Notes: generated from the sequence alone by a model not told the origin. 21,524 nucleotides of DNA from SFWF01 sp045591645 (GCA_045591645.1 JAZNTG010000071.1:1-21524); one strand, 5' to 3'; shown: positions 7,156 through 13,680, numbered from the stretch's first letter. Numbers and translations are program-made.

Positions 7156-7161
7156 ATTATA
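7156..7161 (-). promoter_or_regulatory. -10 element of the nucleotidyltransferase gene
   Basis: Minus-strand TATAAT about 35 bases before the start codon. No good -35 is visible upstream, so the promoter call is weak. Confidence 0.4.
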
Positions 7162-7183
7162 TCATATAAAAGGAAGGATTTCC

Positions 7184-7221
7184 ATAAAAAATCGCCCTGC
7201 CGATTTTTTCGGCAGGGCGAT
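7184..7221 (-). terminator. Terminator of ppdK
   Basis: A 13-bp stem (7191-7203 with 7209-7221, core CGCCCTGCCGA) and 5-base loop, followed on the minus strand by TTTTTAT (7190-7184). It lies 22 bases after the ppdK stop. Confidence 0.9.
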
Positions 7222-7276
7222 AGATTTGCTTTATAAACCTAATTATTTAGATTCTTTGATAGCAGCCTGGGCAGCT
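7217..7276 (-). repeat. ppdK 3' end, intact partner of the repeat at 6392-6451
   Basis: The in-place copy: it contains the last 11 codons of ppdK, its TAA stop (7243-7245) and the distal part of the terminator arm. The pair encloses the nucleotidyltransferase gene as direct repeats. Confidence 0.8.
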
Positions 7277-8802
7277 GCGAGGCGTGCGAGCGGAACGCGG
7301 AAGGGAGAGCAGGATACATAGTCGAGGCCGATCTTGTGGCAGAACTCAACAGATACGGGGTCTCCGCCGTGCTCACCGCAGATACCGCAGTGGATGGAAG
7401 GACGAGCCTTCTTACCGAGGGTAACAGCCATATCCATAAGCTTACCAACGCCGTTCTGGTCGAGCTTAGCGAAGGGATCGTTCTCATAGATCTTTGTATC
7501 ATAGTAAGCAGAGAGGAACTTACCAGCGTCGTCACGGCTGAAGCCGAAGGTCATCTGGGTAAGATCGTTTGTACCGAAGCAGAAGAACTCAGCTTCCTTT
7601 GCGATCTCGTCAGCGGTGAGGCAAGCTCTCGGGATCTCCATCATTGTACCAACTTCGTACTTGAGCTCTACGCCAGCGGCAGCCATCTCAGCATCAGCAG
7701 TACCAACAACAACGTCCTTACCTAACTTCATTTCCTTAACTTCACCGGTGAGGGGTATCATGATCTCGGGAACGAGGTTCCAATCGGGATGAGCCTTAGT
7801 CACGTTGATTGCAGCGCGGATAACAGCAGCGGTCTGCATCTTTGCGATTTCAGGATAGGTAACTGCAAGACGGCATCCTCTGTGACCCATCATGGGGTTG
7901 AACTCGTGGAGAGAAGAGATGATATTCTTGATATCAGCAACAGTCTTGCCCTGAGCGTCTGCGAGAGCCTTAATGTCAGCCTCTTCAGTGGGAACGAACT
8001 CGTGAAGCGGAGGATCGAGGAAGCGGATGCAAACCGGATTTCCTTCAAGAGCCTCATAAAGCATCACAAAGTCGCCCTGCTGATAGGGAAGGATCTTAGC
8101 TAGAGCAGCTTCTCTTGCTTCAACAGTATCGGAGCAGATCATCTCACGGAAAGCAGCGATTCTCTCAGCCTCGAAGAACATATGCTCTGTACGGCAGAGA
8201 CCGATACCTTCAGCGCCGAGCTCACGAGCACGCTTAGCATCCTCGGGAGTATCTGCATTGGTACGAACCTTAAGAGTACGGAACTCGTCAGCCCAAGCCA
8301 TGATGCGGCCGAACTCGCCAGCGATTTCAGCAGGAACGGTGGGGATAATTCCGTCATAGATGTTACCGGTAGAACCGTCGATGGAGATATAGTCGCCCTC
8401 ATTGTAGGTCTTGCCTGCAAGAGTGAACTTCTTATTTTCTTCATCCATAATGATTTCGCCGCAACCGGATACGCAGCAGGTACCCATACCGCGAGCAACA
8501 ACGGCTGCGTGGCTTGTCATACCGCCACGAACGGTGAGGATACCCTCGGAAGCCTTCATACCGGTGATGTCCTCGGGAGAGGTCTCAAGACGAACGAGAA
8601 CTACCTTCTCGCCGCGGTTGTTCCAAGCTTCTGCGTCTTCAGCAGTAAATACAACCTTACCGCAAGCAGCTCCGGGAGAAGCGCCGAGGCCCTTACCTGC
8701 AGGAGTAGCAGCCTTCAGTGCCTTAGCATCGAACTGAGGATGGAGAAGTGTGTCGAGGTTTCTGGGGTCGATCATAGCAACAGCCTGCTTCTTGTCGATC
8801 AT
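7243..8802 (-). CDS. ppdK: PPDK C-terminal part: phosphohistidine and PEP/pyruvate domains
   Basis: 519 residues if begun at the first ATG after the TGA (codon 358 of the full frame). It holds the central phosphohistidine domain, with the swivelling His in GGMTSHAAVVARGMG (fragment residue 98, full-length 455), and the C-terminal TIM barrel that binds PEP/pyruvate, with HCGICGEHGG containing the catalytic Cys. All motifs look intact and undecayed. GAGGG sits directly against the ATG, too close to be a good ribosome binding site, so independent translation is doubtful; reinitiation after the nearby TGA (48 bases upstream) is conceivable. Alone it could not use ATP because the nucleotide-binding domain is on the other fragment. 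Confidence 0.75.
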   Translation of the reverse strand: MIDKKQAVAMIDPRNLDTLLHPQFDAKALKAATPAGKGLGASPGAACGKVVFTAEDAEAWNNRGEKVVLVRLETSPEDITGMKASEGILTVRGGMTSHAAVVARGMGTCCVSGCGEIIMDEENKKFTLAGKTYNEGDYISIDGSTGNIYDGIIPTVPAEIAGEFGRIMAWADEFRTLKVRTNADTPEDAKRARELGAEGIGLCRTEHMFFEAERIAAFREMICSDTVEAREAALAKILPYQQGDFVMLYEALEGNPVCIRFLDPPLHEFVPTEEADIKALADAQGKTVADIKNIISSLHEFNPMMGHRGCRLAVTYPEIAKMQTAAVIRAAINVTKAHPDWNLVPEIMIPLTGEVKEMKLGKDVVVGTADAEMAAAGVELKYEVGTMMEIPRACLTADEIAKEAEFFCFGTNDLTQMTFGFSRDDAGKFLSAYYDTKIYENDPFAKLDQNGVGKLMDMAVTLGKKARPSIHCGICGEHGGDPVSVEFCHKIGLDYVSCSPFRVPLARLAAAQAAIKESK

Positions 8803-8850
8803 ACCCTCGTCAACGAGGTCACAAGCGATCTTGAGAGCAGCCTTAGCGGT

Positions 8851-9873
8851 TCACTTACCGTTTCTGGTCTGGAGCATATAGAGCTTTCCGTCTTCAACGG
8901 TGAACTCCATATCCTGCATATCTCTGTAATGGTCTTCAAGGATTGCGCAAACCTTCTTGAACTCTTCAAAAGCTGCGGGGAACTTCTCTGCCATCTCAGC
9001 GATAGGCATAGGAGTACGAACACCTGCAACAACGTCCTCGCCCTGAGCGTTGGTGAGGAACTCACCCATAAGGCCGGGTTCACCTGTAGCGGGGTCACGG
9101 GTAAAGGCAACGCCTGTACCGCAGTTGTCACCCATGTTACCGAAAGCCATCATCTGTACGTTAACAGCGGTACCCCAAGAATACGGAATATCGTTGTCAC
9201 GACGGTAAACGTTTGCACGGGGGTTGTCCCAAGAACGGAAAACAGCCTCAACAGCTCCCATGAGCTGCTCCTTAGGATCGGTGGGGAAGTCCTTGCCGAT
9301 CTTGGACTTGTATTCAGCCTTGAACTGGTTAGCAAGGGTCTTGAGGTCGTCAGCGGTGAGGTCTACGTCCTGAGTAACGCCCTTTTCTTCCTTCATCTTG
9401 TCGATAAGCTCTTCGAAATACTTCTTACCGACTTCCATAACTACATCAGAGTACATCTGGATGAATCTTCTGTAGCAGTCATAAGCCCAACGAGCGTTGC
9501 CACTCTTTGCAGCCATAGTCTCAACAACATCTTCGTTAAGACCGAGGTTAAGTATGGTATCCATCATACCGGGCATGGATGCTCTGGCACCTGAACGAAC
9601 AGAAACGAGGAGGGGATTCTCCTTATCGCCGAACTTTTTGCCGGTGATCTCTTCCATTTTGTCGATGTATTCCATGATCTGTGCCTGGATATCATCGTTG
9701 ATCTTTCTTCCATCTTCGTAGTACTGTGTGCAAGCTTCAGTAGTTACGGTGAAACCCTGAGGAACAGGAAGACCGATCTTGGTCATCTCTGCAAGGTTAG
9801 CACCCTTACCGCCGAGAAGCTCACGCATGGACGCGTCGCCTTCTTTGAAAAGGTAGACAAACTTGTGGCTCAT
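8851..9873 (-). CDS. ppdK: PPDK N-terminal part: ATP-grasp nucleotide-binding domain
   Basis: 340 residues ending at NGK before the TGA. It contains the whole ATP-grasp region: GGKGANLAEM near the start, the RSGARASMPGMMDT motif with the conserved Arg of the phosphate loop, and LQTRNG at the end with the Gln and Arg used in catalysis. It starts at MSHKFVYLF rather than at the longer frame open to 10023, because AGGAGG precedes this ATG and PPDK homologues begin here. The product would bind ATP but lack the His it phosphorylates. Confidence 0.8.
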   Translation of the reverse strand: MSHKFVYLFKEGDASMRELLGGKGANLAEMTKIGLPVPQGFTVTTEACTQYYEDGRKINDDIQAQIMEYIDKMEEITGKKFGDKENPLLVSVRSGARASMPGMMDTILNLGLNEDVVETMAAKSGNARWAYDCYRRFIQMYSDVVMEVGKKYFEELIDKMKEEKGVTQDVDLTADDLKTLANQFKAEYKSKIGKDFPTDPKEQLMGAVEAVFRSWDNPRANVYRRDNDIPYSWGTAVNVQMMAFGNMGDNCGTGVAFTRDPATGEPGLMGEFLTNAQGEDVVAGVRTPMPIAEMAEKFPAAFEEFKKVCAILEDHYRDMQDMEFTVEDGKLYMLQTRNGK

Positions 9874-9927
9874 AATTTTACCTCCTGAATTTTCAGACAT
9901 TAGTCTGTTTTTTACACAATAAACAAG

Positions 9928-9945
9928 ACCTATATAAATATAGGT
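9928..9945. promoter_or_regulatory. Perfect palindrome in the ppdK leader
   Basis: ACCTATAT-AA-ATATAGGT, 8-bp arms around two bases, 55 bases before the ppdK start. It may be an operator or an RNA hairpin; no family assignment. Another inverted pair, ACACAATA (9913-9920) and TATTGTGT (9994-10001), flanks it. Confidence 0.45.
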
Positions 9946-10007
9946 AGCAATTAATCTTATCATATTTTTCAGGAAAAATAAAGAAGTTTTTTTATATTGT
10001 GTGAAAT

Positions 10008-10036
10008 TTTTTATAAAAAACAAACTTTAAGGACAA
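10008..10036 (-). promoter_or_regulatory. Possible ppdK promoter
   Basis: Minus-strand TTGTCC (10031-10036), 17-bp spacer, TAAAAA (10008-10013). The surroundings are very AT-rich, so alternatives exist. It would give a leader of about 130 bases containing the palindrome at 9928-9945. Confidence 0.4.
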
Positions 10037-10063
10037 ATATGGTAAAAATTATATTAATTAAAC

Positions 10064-10088
10064 AAAAAATCGCCCTGATATCAGGGCG
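10064..10088 (-). terminator. Terminator of the ECF S-component gene
   Basis: Palindrome CGCCCTGAT-ATCAGGGCG at 10071-10088, followed on the minus strand by ATTTTTT (10070-10064), seven bases after the stop codon at 10095. Confidence 0.85.
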
Positions 10089-10094
10089 GTAAAG

Positions 10095-10670
10095 TTATTT
10101 TTGGAAAAGTTTTACGATTCTGAGAATTATAGGTGCCAGAATTATATTTGCACCAAGCTCAAAAAGGAAGTTGGCGCCAATCATACCGACAAACAGATAG
10201 GTCGTGGCATCGGTAAAGCCAAGTGCTGCGCCCCATTCGGCAATAGTGTTCATGAAGAAAAGCTTGCAGCCGATAGCGAAAATTCCCGTATTTACAATAG
10301 GGCAGACAACGGCTGCCGCAACAACGGCGATGTAACCGTTAAATCTTTCGAGCACCTTGTAGACAAGGCCTGCTGCAAGTCCGCAGAAGGTGCCCTTGAG
10401 GAGCACAGTAGCAATAGTGCCTAGGGCATTTACGGTTAAAAATGCTGCGGCATCTCCGCTGACAAGTACCGTAAACCCGAAAATAAAACCAAGCCAACCG
10501 CCGATTTTAAAGTCGCAAAGCGCTGCGCCGAGGACAATTGGCACAAGGACAAGCGTTATTGAAAACGGTCCGAAGCGGATAAATGAGCCGAGCAACTGCA
10601 ACACCACAACAAGTGCGGTGAAGATTGCCCCGAGTGCGAGCTTTTGTGTGTTCTTTTTCGTATTTGTCAT
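10095..10670 (-). CDS. ECF transporter S component, possibly for pantothenate
   Basis: A 191-residue membrane protein with about six hydrophobic segments and the N-terminal K-LALGAIFTALVVVLQLLG start typical of substrate-binding S components of energy-coupling factor vitamin importers. It would work with a shared EcfA/A'/T module that is not in this window. ATG with GGAGGT upstream. The next gene upstream on the same strand is type III pantothenate kinase, which suggests pantothenate as cargo (a PanT-like role). The 284-base gap between them makes this only a suggestion. No vitamin riboswitch is recognisable in the leader. Family fairly sure, substrate not. Confidence 0.8.
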   Translation of the reverse strand: MTNTKKNTQKLALGAIFTALVVVLQLLGSFIRFGPFSITLVLVPIVLGAALCDFKIGGWLGFIFGFTVLVSGDAAAFLTVNALGTIATVLLKGTFCGLAAGLVYKVLERFNGYIAVVAAAVVCPIVNTGIFAIGCKLFFMNTIAEWGAALGFTDATTYLFVGMIGANFLFELGANIILAPIILRIVKLFQK

Positions 10671-10730
10671 AAAAATTACCTCCGATACTGCCCGAGGCGC
10701 TTCGCTTAGTGAAAAGTGAAGAGTTAAGGT

Positions 10731-10746
10731 GTTTGCTCGCGCAAAC
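10731..10746. other. Small hairpin in the coaX-ECF gap
   Basis: GTTTGC-TCGC-GCAAAC, perfect 6-bp arms. The 284-base gap also holds an imperfect stem at 10830-10852 (TAATC-TGCC with GGCA-GGATTA). Neither has a T-run suited to termination, so coaX and the ECF gene may be cotranscribed. Confidence 0.4.
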
Positions 10747-10877
10747 GATGTAAATGTAATTAAATCATTTCAGCCTTAATTAAAAAATCACTGTTCAAAA
10801 GCAAACTTTCGGTGCAGTTCATAATATTTTAATCTGCCTTTCGGCAGGATTAAATTAGGGGGATGGGAAAGGTGTAG

Positions 10878-10959
10878 GGGCGACCATCGGTCGTCCGTAT
10901 ATAATAGCGCCGCAGGCACGTTCCCTCTGCCCTGGGCCCTATGCCCTTAGCCCTTTAAT
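10878..10959. repeat. Dispersed intergenic repeat, copy 1
   Basis: GGGCGACC-ATC-GGTCGTCC (10878-10896) is an inverted repeat with one mismatch. From 10912 to 10959, a pyrimidine-rich tract starting GCAGGCACGTTCCC and ending TTAGCCCTTTAAT aligns with the reverse complement of 12977-13025. It runs into the coaX stop codon. Confidence 0.6.
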
Positions 10960-11719
10960 TGTTCTTTTCGTATATATGACGGAGACCGTCGAGTAGAAGA
11001 TTCTCATTATATATAATATTTTTTTTGCAGTAGGTTATGACCTCACGGGCAAGACCACCTGTCGCAACAACGGTAGCACTTTCGCCGAGCTCATCCTCAA
11101 TGCGCTCTATCATACCGTCAAGCATTGCAGCGGTACCAAAGACGATACCCGACTGCATACAGTCGGCGGTGTTGTGACCGATGACAGATTTAGGGCTGGA
11201 CACACTCAACGAGGGGAGAGCGGCAGTGCCCGAAGCTAGTGCGTTCAAGGTCAGCTTCATTCCTGCGGCAATTGCGCCGCCGAGAAAGCTGCCGTTCTTG
11301 TCCAGAACCGATATGGTCGAAGCGGTACCCATATCAATAACGATACAGGGCATAGTATATTCAGCCAAAGCGCCTACAGCCCCTGCGGCAAGGTCTGCAC
11401 CGAGCTGGGCGGGGTTGTCTATCTTTATATTGAGACCTGTTTTGACACCTGGGCCGAGCATAAGGGGAACTGTGTCGCAAAGCAGTGCGACCGCTGCGCT
11501 GACAGCAGATCCCACAACGGGTACTACTGAGCAGATTATAGAGTCCTCGATCTCGGACACATCCTCACCGTGCAGGGTCAGGATATCCTTGATCTCTATA
11601 GCATACTGATCCGATGTCTTTTTTGGGTCGGTCGCGATACGACCTGTCATACGCAGTATCGAATCCTCAAAAAGACCGAGAGTTATGTTTGTATTACCTA
11701 TATCTATGGCAAGCAGCAT
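10955..11719 (-). CDS. coaX: Type III pantothenate kinase
   Basis: 254 residues, normal length. It phosphorylates pantothenate, the first step of coenzyme A synthesis, in the cytoplasm. The ASKHA-fold motifs are visible: DIGNTNITLGLF at 5-16, GADLAAGAVGA in the middle, and VIDMGTASTISVLD just after. The CoaX form is not feedback-inhibited by CoA and usually needs a monovalent cation. ATG with AAGGAG upstream; a good promoter lies 21-49 bases upstream of the start. The ECF S component follows on the same strand, consistent with uptake coupled to phosphorylation. The gene diverges from rpsF. Confidence 0.96.
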   Translation of the reverse strand: MLLAIDIGNTNITLGLFEDSILRMTGRIATDPKKTSDQYAIEIKDILTLHGEDVSEIEDSIICSVVPVVGSAVSAAVALLCDTVPLMLGPGVKTGLNIKIDNPAQLGADLAAGAVGALAEYTMPCIVIDMGTASTISVLDKNGSFLGGAIAAGMKLTLNALASGTAALPSLSVSSPKSVIGHNTADCMQSGIVFGTAAMLDGMIERIEDELGESATVVATGGLAREVITYCKKNIIYNENLLLDGLRHIYEKNN

Positions 11720-11739
11720 ACAATCACTCCTTTTGCATT

Positions 11740-11768
11740 AGTATATCACCTTTATTATCAATTTTCAA
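11740..11768 (-). promoter_or_regulatory. coaX promoter
   Basis: Minus-strand TTGAAA (11763-11768), 17-bp spacer, TATACT (11740-11745). Confidence 0.75.
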
Positions 11769-11781
11769 CAGTAAAAAACAG

Positions 11782-11810
11782 TTGACTTTATTGTAAATGT
11801 TTGATATAAT
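11782..11810 (+). promoter_or_regulatory. rpsF-ssb-rpsR promoter
   Basis: TTGACT (11782-11787), 17-bp spacer, TATAAT (11805-11810). The leader of about 80 bases holds GCCC/GGGC arms near 11840-11880 that might fold. I could not identify the S6:S18 autoregulatory motif with confidence. Confidence 0.85.
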
Positions 11811-11897
11811 TGCAAAGCTAATGAAATTTTTGATCTTTAGCCCCTTGCTCTATATAAAAGATGTAGGGCCAAATGTCCAAAAGGAGGTGCAACGATA

Positions 11898-12179
11898 ATG
11901 ACAAATAAGTATGAGGCATGCCTGATCTACTCTGTAGCTGCAGGCGAGGAAAAGGTGGGCGAGCTTAAGGAAAAGTTTGCAGCCCTAATTGCTGAAAACG
12001 CAACTGTCACAAACGTTGACGATTGGGGCAAGCGCAGACTTGCTTATCTCGTTAACGACGAAGCTGAAGGTTACTATGTTTTCACTACCTTTGAGAGCGC
12101 TCCCGAGTTCCCTGCTGAGCTCGAGCGTGTTGCAGGCATTACCGAAGGCGTTCTTCGTGTTATGACCGTTAGAAAGTAA
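11898..12179 (+). CDS. rpsF: 30S ribosomal protein S6
   Basis: 93 residues, typical bacterial S6: it begins MTNKYEACLIYSVAAGEE, has DWGKRRLAYLVNDEAEGYYV in the centre and ends GVLRVMTVRK. S6 binds S18 on the 30S platform next to 16S rRNA. A strong AAAGGAGGTG precedes the ATG. It is first in the conserved rpsF-ssb-rpsR order, 21 bases before ssb. Confidence 0.98.
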   Translation: MTNKYEACLIYSVAAGEEKVGELKEKFAALIAENATVTNVDDWGKRRLAYLVNDEAEGYYVFTTFESAPEFPAELERVAGITEGVLRVMTVRK

Positions 12180-12200
12180 TTTTTATGGAGGAGAAATATT

Positions 12201-12629
12201 ATGTTTAACCTTGTTGTTCTCACTGGAAGACTTACCGCAGATCCGGAGCTTCGCTATACACCGAGCAACATCCCCGTAACAACCTTCTCCATAGCAGTTT
12301 CTCGCCGCTATAAGGCAGGCGAGCAGGCAGAAGCGGATTTTATTAATATCGTCGCTTGGCGCCAGACTGCTGAGTTCGTAACAAAGTACTTCCAGAAGGG
12401 AAGTATGATCGGCATAGAGGGCTCTATTCAGACTCGCCGCTATGTCGAAAAGGATACAGGCAAGAACCGCACCGCTTTTGAGGTAGTCGCAAACAATGTA
12501 CAGTTTGTGGAGTCTAAGCGCGACGGAGCAACTGCTCCCGCTGCTGAGGCTCAGGCTTCGTTCTCAAACGTAGGCGCGTCCGAATTCACCGACCTCTCGG
12601 GCGGGGCCGATGACGATTTGCCGTTCTAA
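12201..12629 (+). CDS. ssb: Single-stranded DNA-binding protein
   Basis: 142 residues. An OB-fold domain covers about 1-105, beginning MFNLVVLTGRLTADPELRYT and containing FINIVAWRQTAEF. A flexible linker follows, then the acidic tip DDDLPF that docks replication and repair partners. It coats single-stranded DNA as a tetramer. GGAGG precedes the ATG. Its place between rpsF and rpsR is the standard Firmicutes arrangement. The linker is short but the protein is complete. Confidence 0.98.
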   Translation: MFNLVVLTGRLTADPELRYTPSNIPVTTFSIAVSRRYKAGEQAEADFINIVAWRQTAEFVTKYFQKGSMIGIEGSIQTRRYVEKDTGKNRTAFEVVANNVQFVESKRDGATAPAAEAQASFSNVGASEFTDLSGGADDDLPF

Positions 12630-12640
12630 TCTATGATTTT

Positions 12641-12657
12641 AAGTGACACAGTCACTT
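12641..12657 (+). other. ssb-rpsR intercistronic hairpin
   Basis: AAGTGAC-ACA-GTCACTT, perfect 7-bp arms, in the 65-base gap before rpsR. No T-run follows, so it is not a terminator. A processing or mRNA-stability element is possible. Confidence 0.5.
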
Positions 12658-12694
12658 TGCATATGCCCTGAAATCTAAATAGGAGGCGTTAATA

Positions 12695-12934
12695 ATGGAG
12701 AAAATGGATAGACCTATGCGCAGAAAGCCCCATAAGAAGGTTTGCCACTTCTGCGTTGACCGTGTTGAGGTCATCGATTATAAGGACGTAGCTCGTCTTC
12801 GCAAGTTCATCTCTGAGCGTGCAAAGATCCTTCCCCGTCGTGCAACAGGCACCTGTGCAGCTCACCAGAGAGCTCTCACTTCTGCTATCAAGCGCGCACG
12901 TCAGGTAGCTCTTCTTCCTTACGTAAACGACTAA
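12695..12934 (+). CDS. rpsR: 30S ribosomal protein S18
   Basis: 79 residues with the S18 core YKDVARLRKFISERAKILPRR and TGTCAAHQRALTSAIKRAR. CHFC at 17-20 and the Cys in TGTC suggest the zinc-binding (C+) form, although only three Cys are visible. It binds S6 and 16S rRNA. AGGAGG upstream; last gene of the operon, closed by a strong terminator. Confidence 0.98.
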   Translation: MEKMDRPMRRKPHKKVCHFCVDRVEVIDYKDVARLRKFISERAKILPRRATGTCAAHQRALTSAIKRARQVALLPYVND

Positions 12935-12946
12935 TAAGCAAAACTA

Positions 12947-12977
12947 AAACCGCAGGCTTTGATGCCTGCGGTTTTTT
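12947..12977 (+). terminator. Terminator of rpsF-ssb-rpsR
   Basis: An 11-bp stem, AAACCGCAGGC with GCCTGCGGTTT (12947-12957 / 12964-12974), loop of six and a T-run through 12977. Confidence 0.93.
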
Positions 12978-13025
12978 ATTAGGGCCAAGGGCAAAGGACC
13001 CGGGGCCGAGGGGAAGGTGCCTGCC
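12977..13025. repeat. Dispersed intergenic repeat, copy 2 (inverted)
   Basis: The reverse complement aligns with 10912-10959 over about 48 bases with roughly three quarters identity, sharing GCAGGCAC, TTCCC, TGCCCTT and GCCCT blocks. It sits directly after a terminator and before the next gene's stop, again at a gene end. Confidence 0.6.
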
Positions 13026-13028
13026 TCG

Positions 13029-13262
13029 CTATTTTACGATTTCTGTAAATGAGTCGCTTTCCACGAGGGCTTTAAGTTTCAATACAATTTCTTTCTGTTT
13101 TTCGTATAAACATTCTCGCGCATAGCAATATATAAAGTTAAACTCTTCTCCATAGTCGATATAATTATCGGTTACTATGAGTCCTTGCAAAAATGTTGTG
13201 ACAGATAAATTTAAAATCAGTTCGCTAAGTTCATCCAAATTTTTAATATCAATTTTCAACAT
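13029..13262 (-). CDS. Small protein of unknown function
   Basis: 77 residues, unrecognised. It begins MLKIDIKNLDELSELILNL, is acidic in its first half, has two Cys in the centre (YCYARECLYEKQ) and a charged helical C-terminal half. There is no signal peptide or membrane segment. It is likely real: AAAGGAG lies at good distance before the ATG and a consensus promoter sits upstream. Composition is AT-rich. It diverges from an XRE regulator, with an inverted repeat inside its promoter spacer, so it is probably repressed by that regulator. No toxin fold can be recognised; an antitoxin, adaptor or phage-derived accessory protein are all open. Confidence 0.7.
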   Translation of the reverse strand: MLKIDIKNLDELSELILNLSVTTFLQGLIVTDNYIDYGEEFNFIYCYARECLYEKQKEIVLKLKALVESDSFTEIVK

Positions 13263-13298
13263 TTTGATTCTCCTTTAAGTAATATGTAATTTGAACAT

Positions 13299-13327
13299 AT
13301 TATAAATCAGATATGATTTAAAGTCAA
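13299..13327 (-). promoter_or_regulatory. Promoter of the 77-residue protein gene
   Basis: Minus-strand TTGACT (13322-13327), 17-bp spacer, TATAAT (13299-13304): close to consensus. The spacer is filled by an operator-like inverted repeat. Confidence 0.8.
13303..13320. promoter_or_regulatory. Operator-like inverted repeat O1
   Basis: TAAATCA-GATA-TGATTTA, perfect 7-bp arms, lying between the -35 and -10 of the minus-strand promoter. Bound repressor here would block it. Confidence 0.6.
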
Positions 13328-13333
13328 GCAAAT

Positions 13334-13351
13334 TAAATCATATATGGTACA
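13334..13351. promoter_or_regulatory. Operator-like repeat O2 with one strong half-site
   Basis: TAAATCA-TATA-TGGTACA: left half identical to O1, same 4-base spacer, right half 4 of 7. It begins 31 bp after O1 (three helical turns) and overlaps the extended -10 of the XRE gene. Confidence 0.5.
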
Positions 13352-13353
13352 AT
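13345..13353 (+). promoter_or_regulatory. Extended -10 of the XRE gene
   Basis: TGG-TACAAT, a TGn-extended -10 with no recognisable -35. It lies 31 bases before the start codon. Confidence 0.5.
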
Positions 13354-13383
13354 CAACAAAAATGGGAACGGAGCTGTTTATAT

Positions 13384-13605
13384 ATGACTTACGGACAGAT
13401 AATCAGAGATCTAAGAGAAGATGCAGGAAAGAGTCAGGCGGAAATTGCAAAGCTTTTACAGACGACACAACAGTATTACGGAAAATATGAAACTGACAAA
13501 CATCCCTTGCCTATTGACCATCTAAAGACACTCTGCAAATATTATGGGGTGTCTGCAAATTACATTCTCGGATTGCCTGAAAACTTAAAACATCCAAAAA
13601 GATGA
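13384..13605 (+). CDS. XRE-family (Cro/CI-like) regulator
   Basis: 73 residues, essentially one helix-turn-helix domain: IIRDLREDAGKSQAEIAKLL at 6-25, recognition helix around TTQQYYGKYET, then LPIDHLKTLCKYYGVSANYI. It is a small cytoplasmic DNA-binding protein without a sensing domain, the size of Cro-like or antitoxin-like regulators. CGGAG precedes the ATG. It diverges from the 77-residue gene across 121 bases holding two matching operator-like repeats, so it probably represses both promoters. No integrase or toxin is adjacent. Confidence 0.9.
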   Translation: MTYGQIIRDLREDAGKSQAEIAKLLQTTQQYYGKYETDKHPLPIDHLKTLCKYYGVSANYILGLPENLKHPKR

Positions 13606-13652
13606 TAGAATACTTTCTAAAAACAAAGCCGCTTCTTCGCACCTGGAATAAC

Positions 13653-13680
13653 AGCCGCGCTACTGCGCGGCTTTATCTTT
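13653..13680 (+). terminator. Terminator of the XRE gene
   Basis: AGCCGCGC-TACT-GCGCGGCT (13653-13672), then TTATCTTT. A second nearby arm at 13626-13633 (AAAGCCGC) could also pair with 13667-13674. The pyrimidine-rich tract to 13712 resembles the dispersed intergenic repeats but is too simple to align. Confidence 0.85.

Larger units (their letters stand above)
7243..9873 (-). pseudogene. ppdK: Pyruvate phosphate dikinase gene interrupted by an in-frame TGA
   Basis: The full reading frame is 876 codons, the normal PPDK length, from ATG at 9873 (CAGGAGG upstream) to TAA at 7243. PPDK interconverts pyruvate, ATP and phosphate with PEP, AMP and pyrophosphate. Everything aligns in one frame except codon 341 (8851-8853), which is TGA. 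Family members read NGKRTA here, so the change is one C-to-T transition from CGA (Arg). There is no frameshift and no other stop. The conserved residues either side survive: Gln335/Arg337, His455 and a Cys near 832. Options are a genuine nonsense mutation, an assembly or sequencing error, or two chains that reassociate. Selenocysteine or code change is unlikely, since family members have Arg and TGA ends other genes here. Confidence 0.8.

Noticed and set aside
8851..8853. Selenocysteine or recoded UGA in ppdK
   Set aside because: Homologues have Arg here, not Cys; TGA ends several genes in this window; no selenocysteine-insertion hairpin is evident directly downstream.
8182..9594. 470-residue plus-strand frame opposite ppdK
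   Set aside because: It is antisense to a strongly conserved enzyme, Ser/Leu/Val-rich without any domain, and lacks a promoter or ribosome binding site. A codon-bias shadow.
9874..10023. N-terminal extension of PPDK
   Set aside because: AT-rich leader sequence; AGGAGG and the family's normal N-terminus mark the ATG at 9873.
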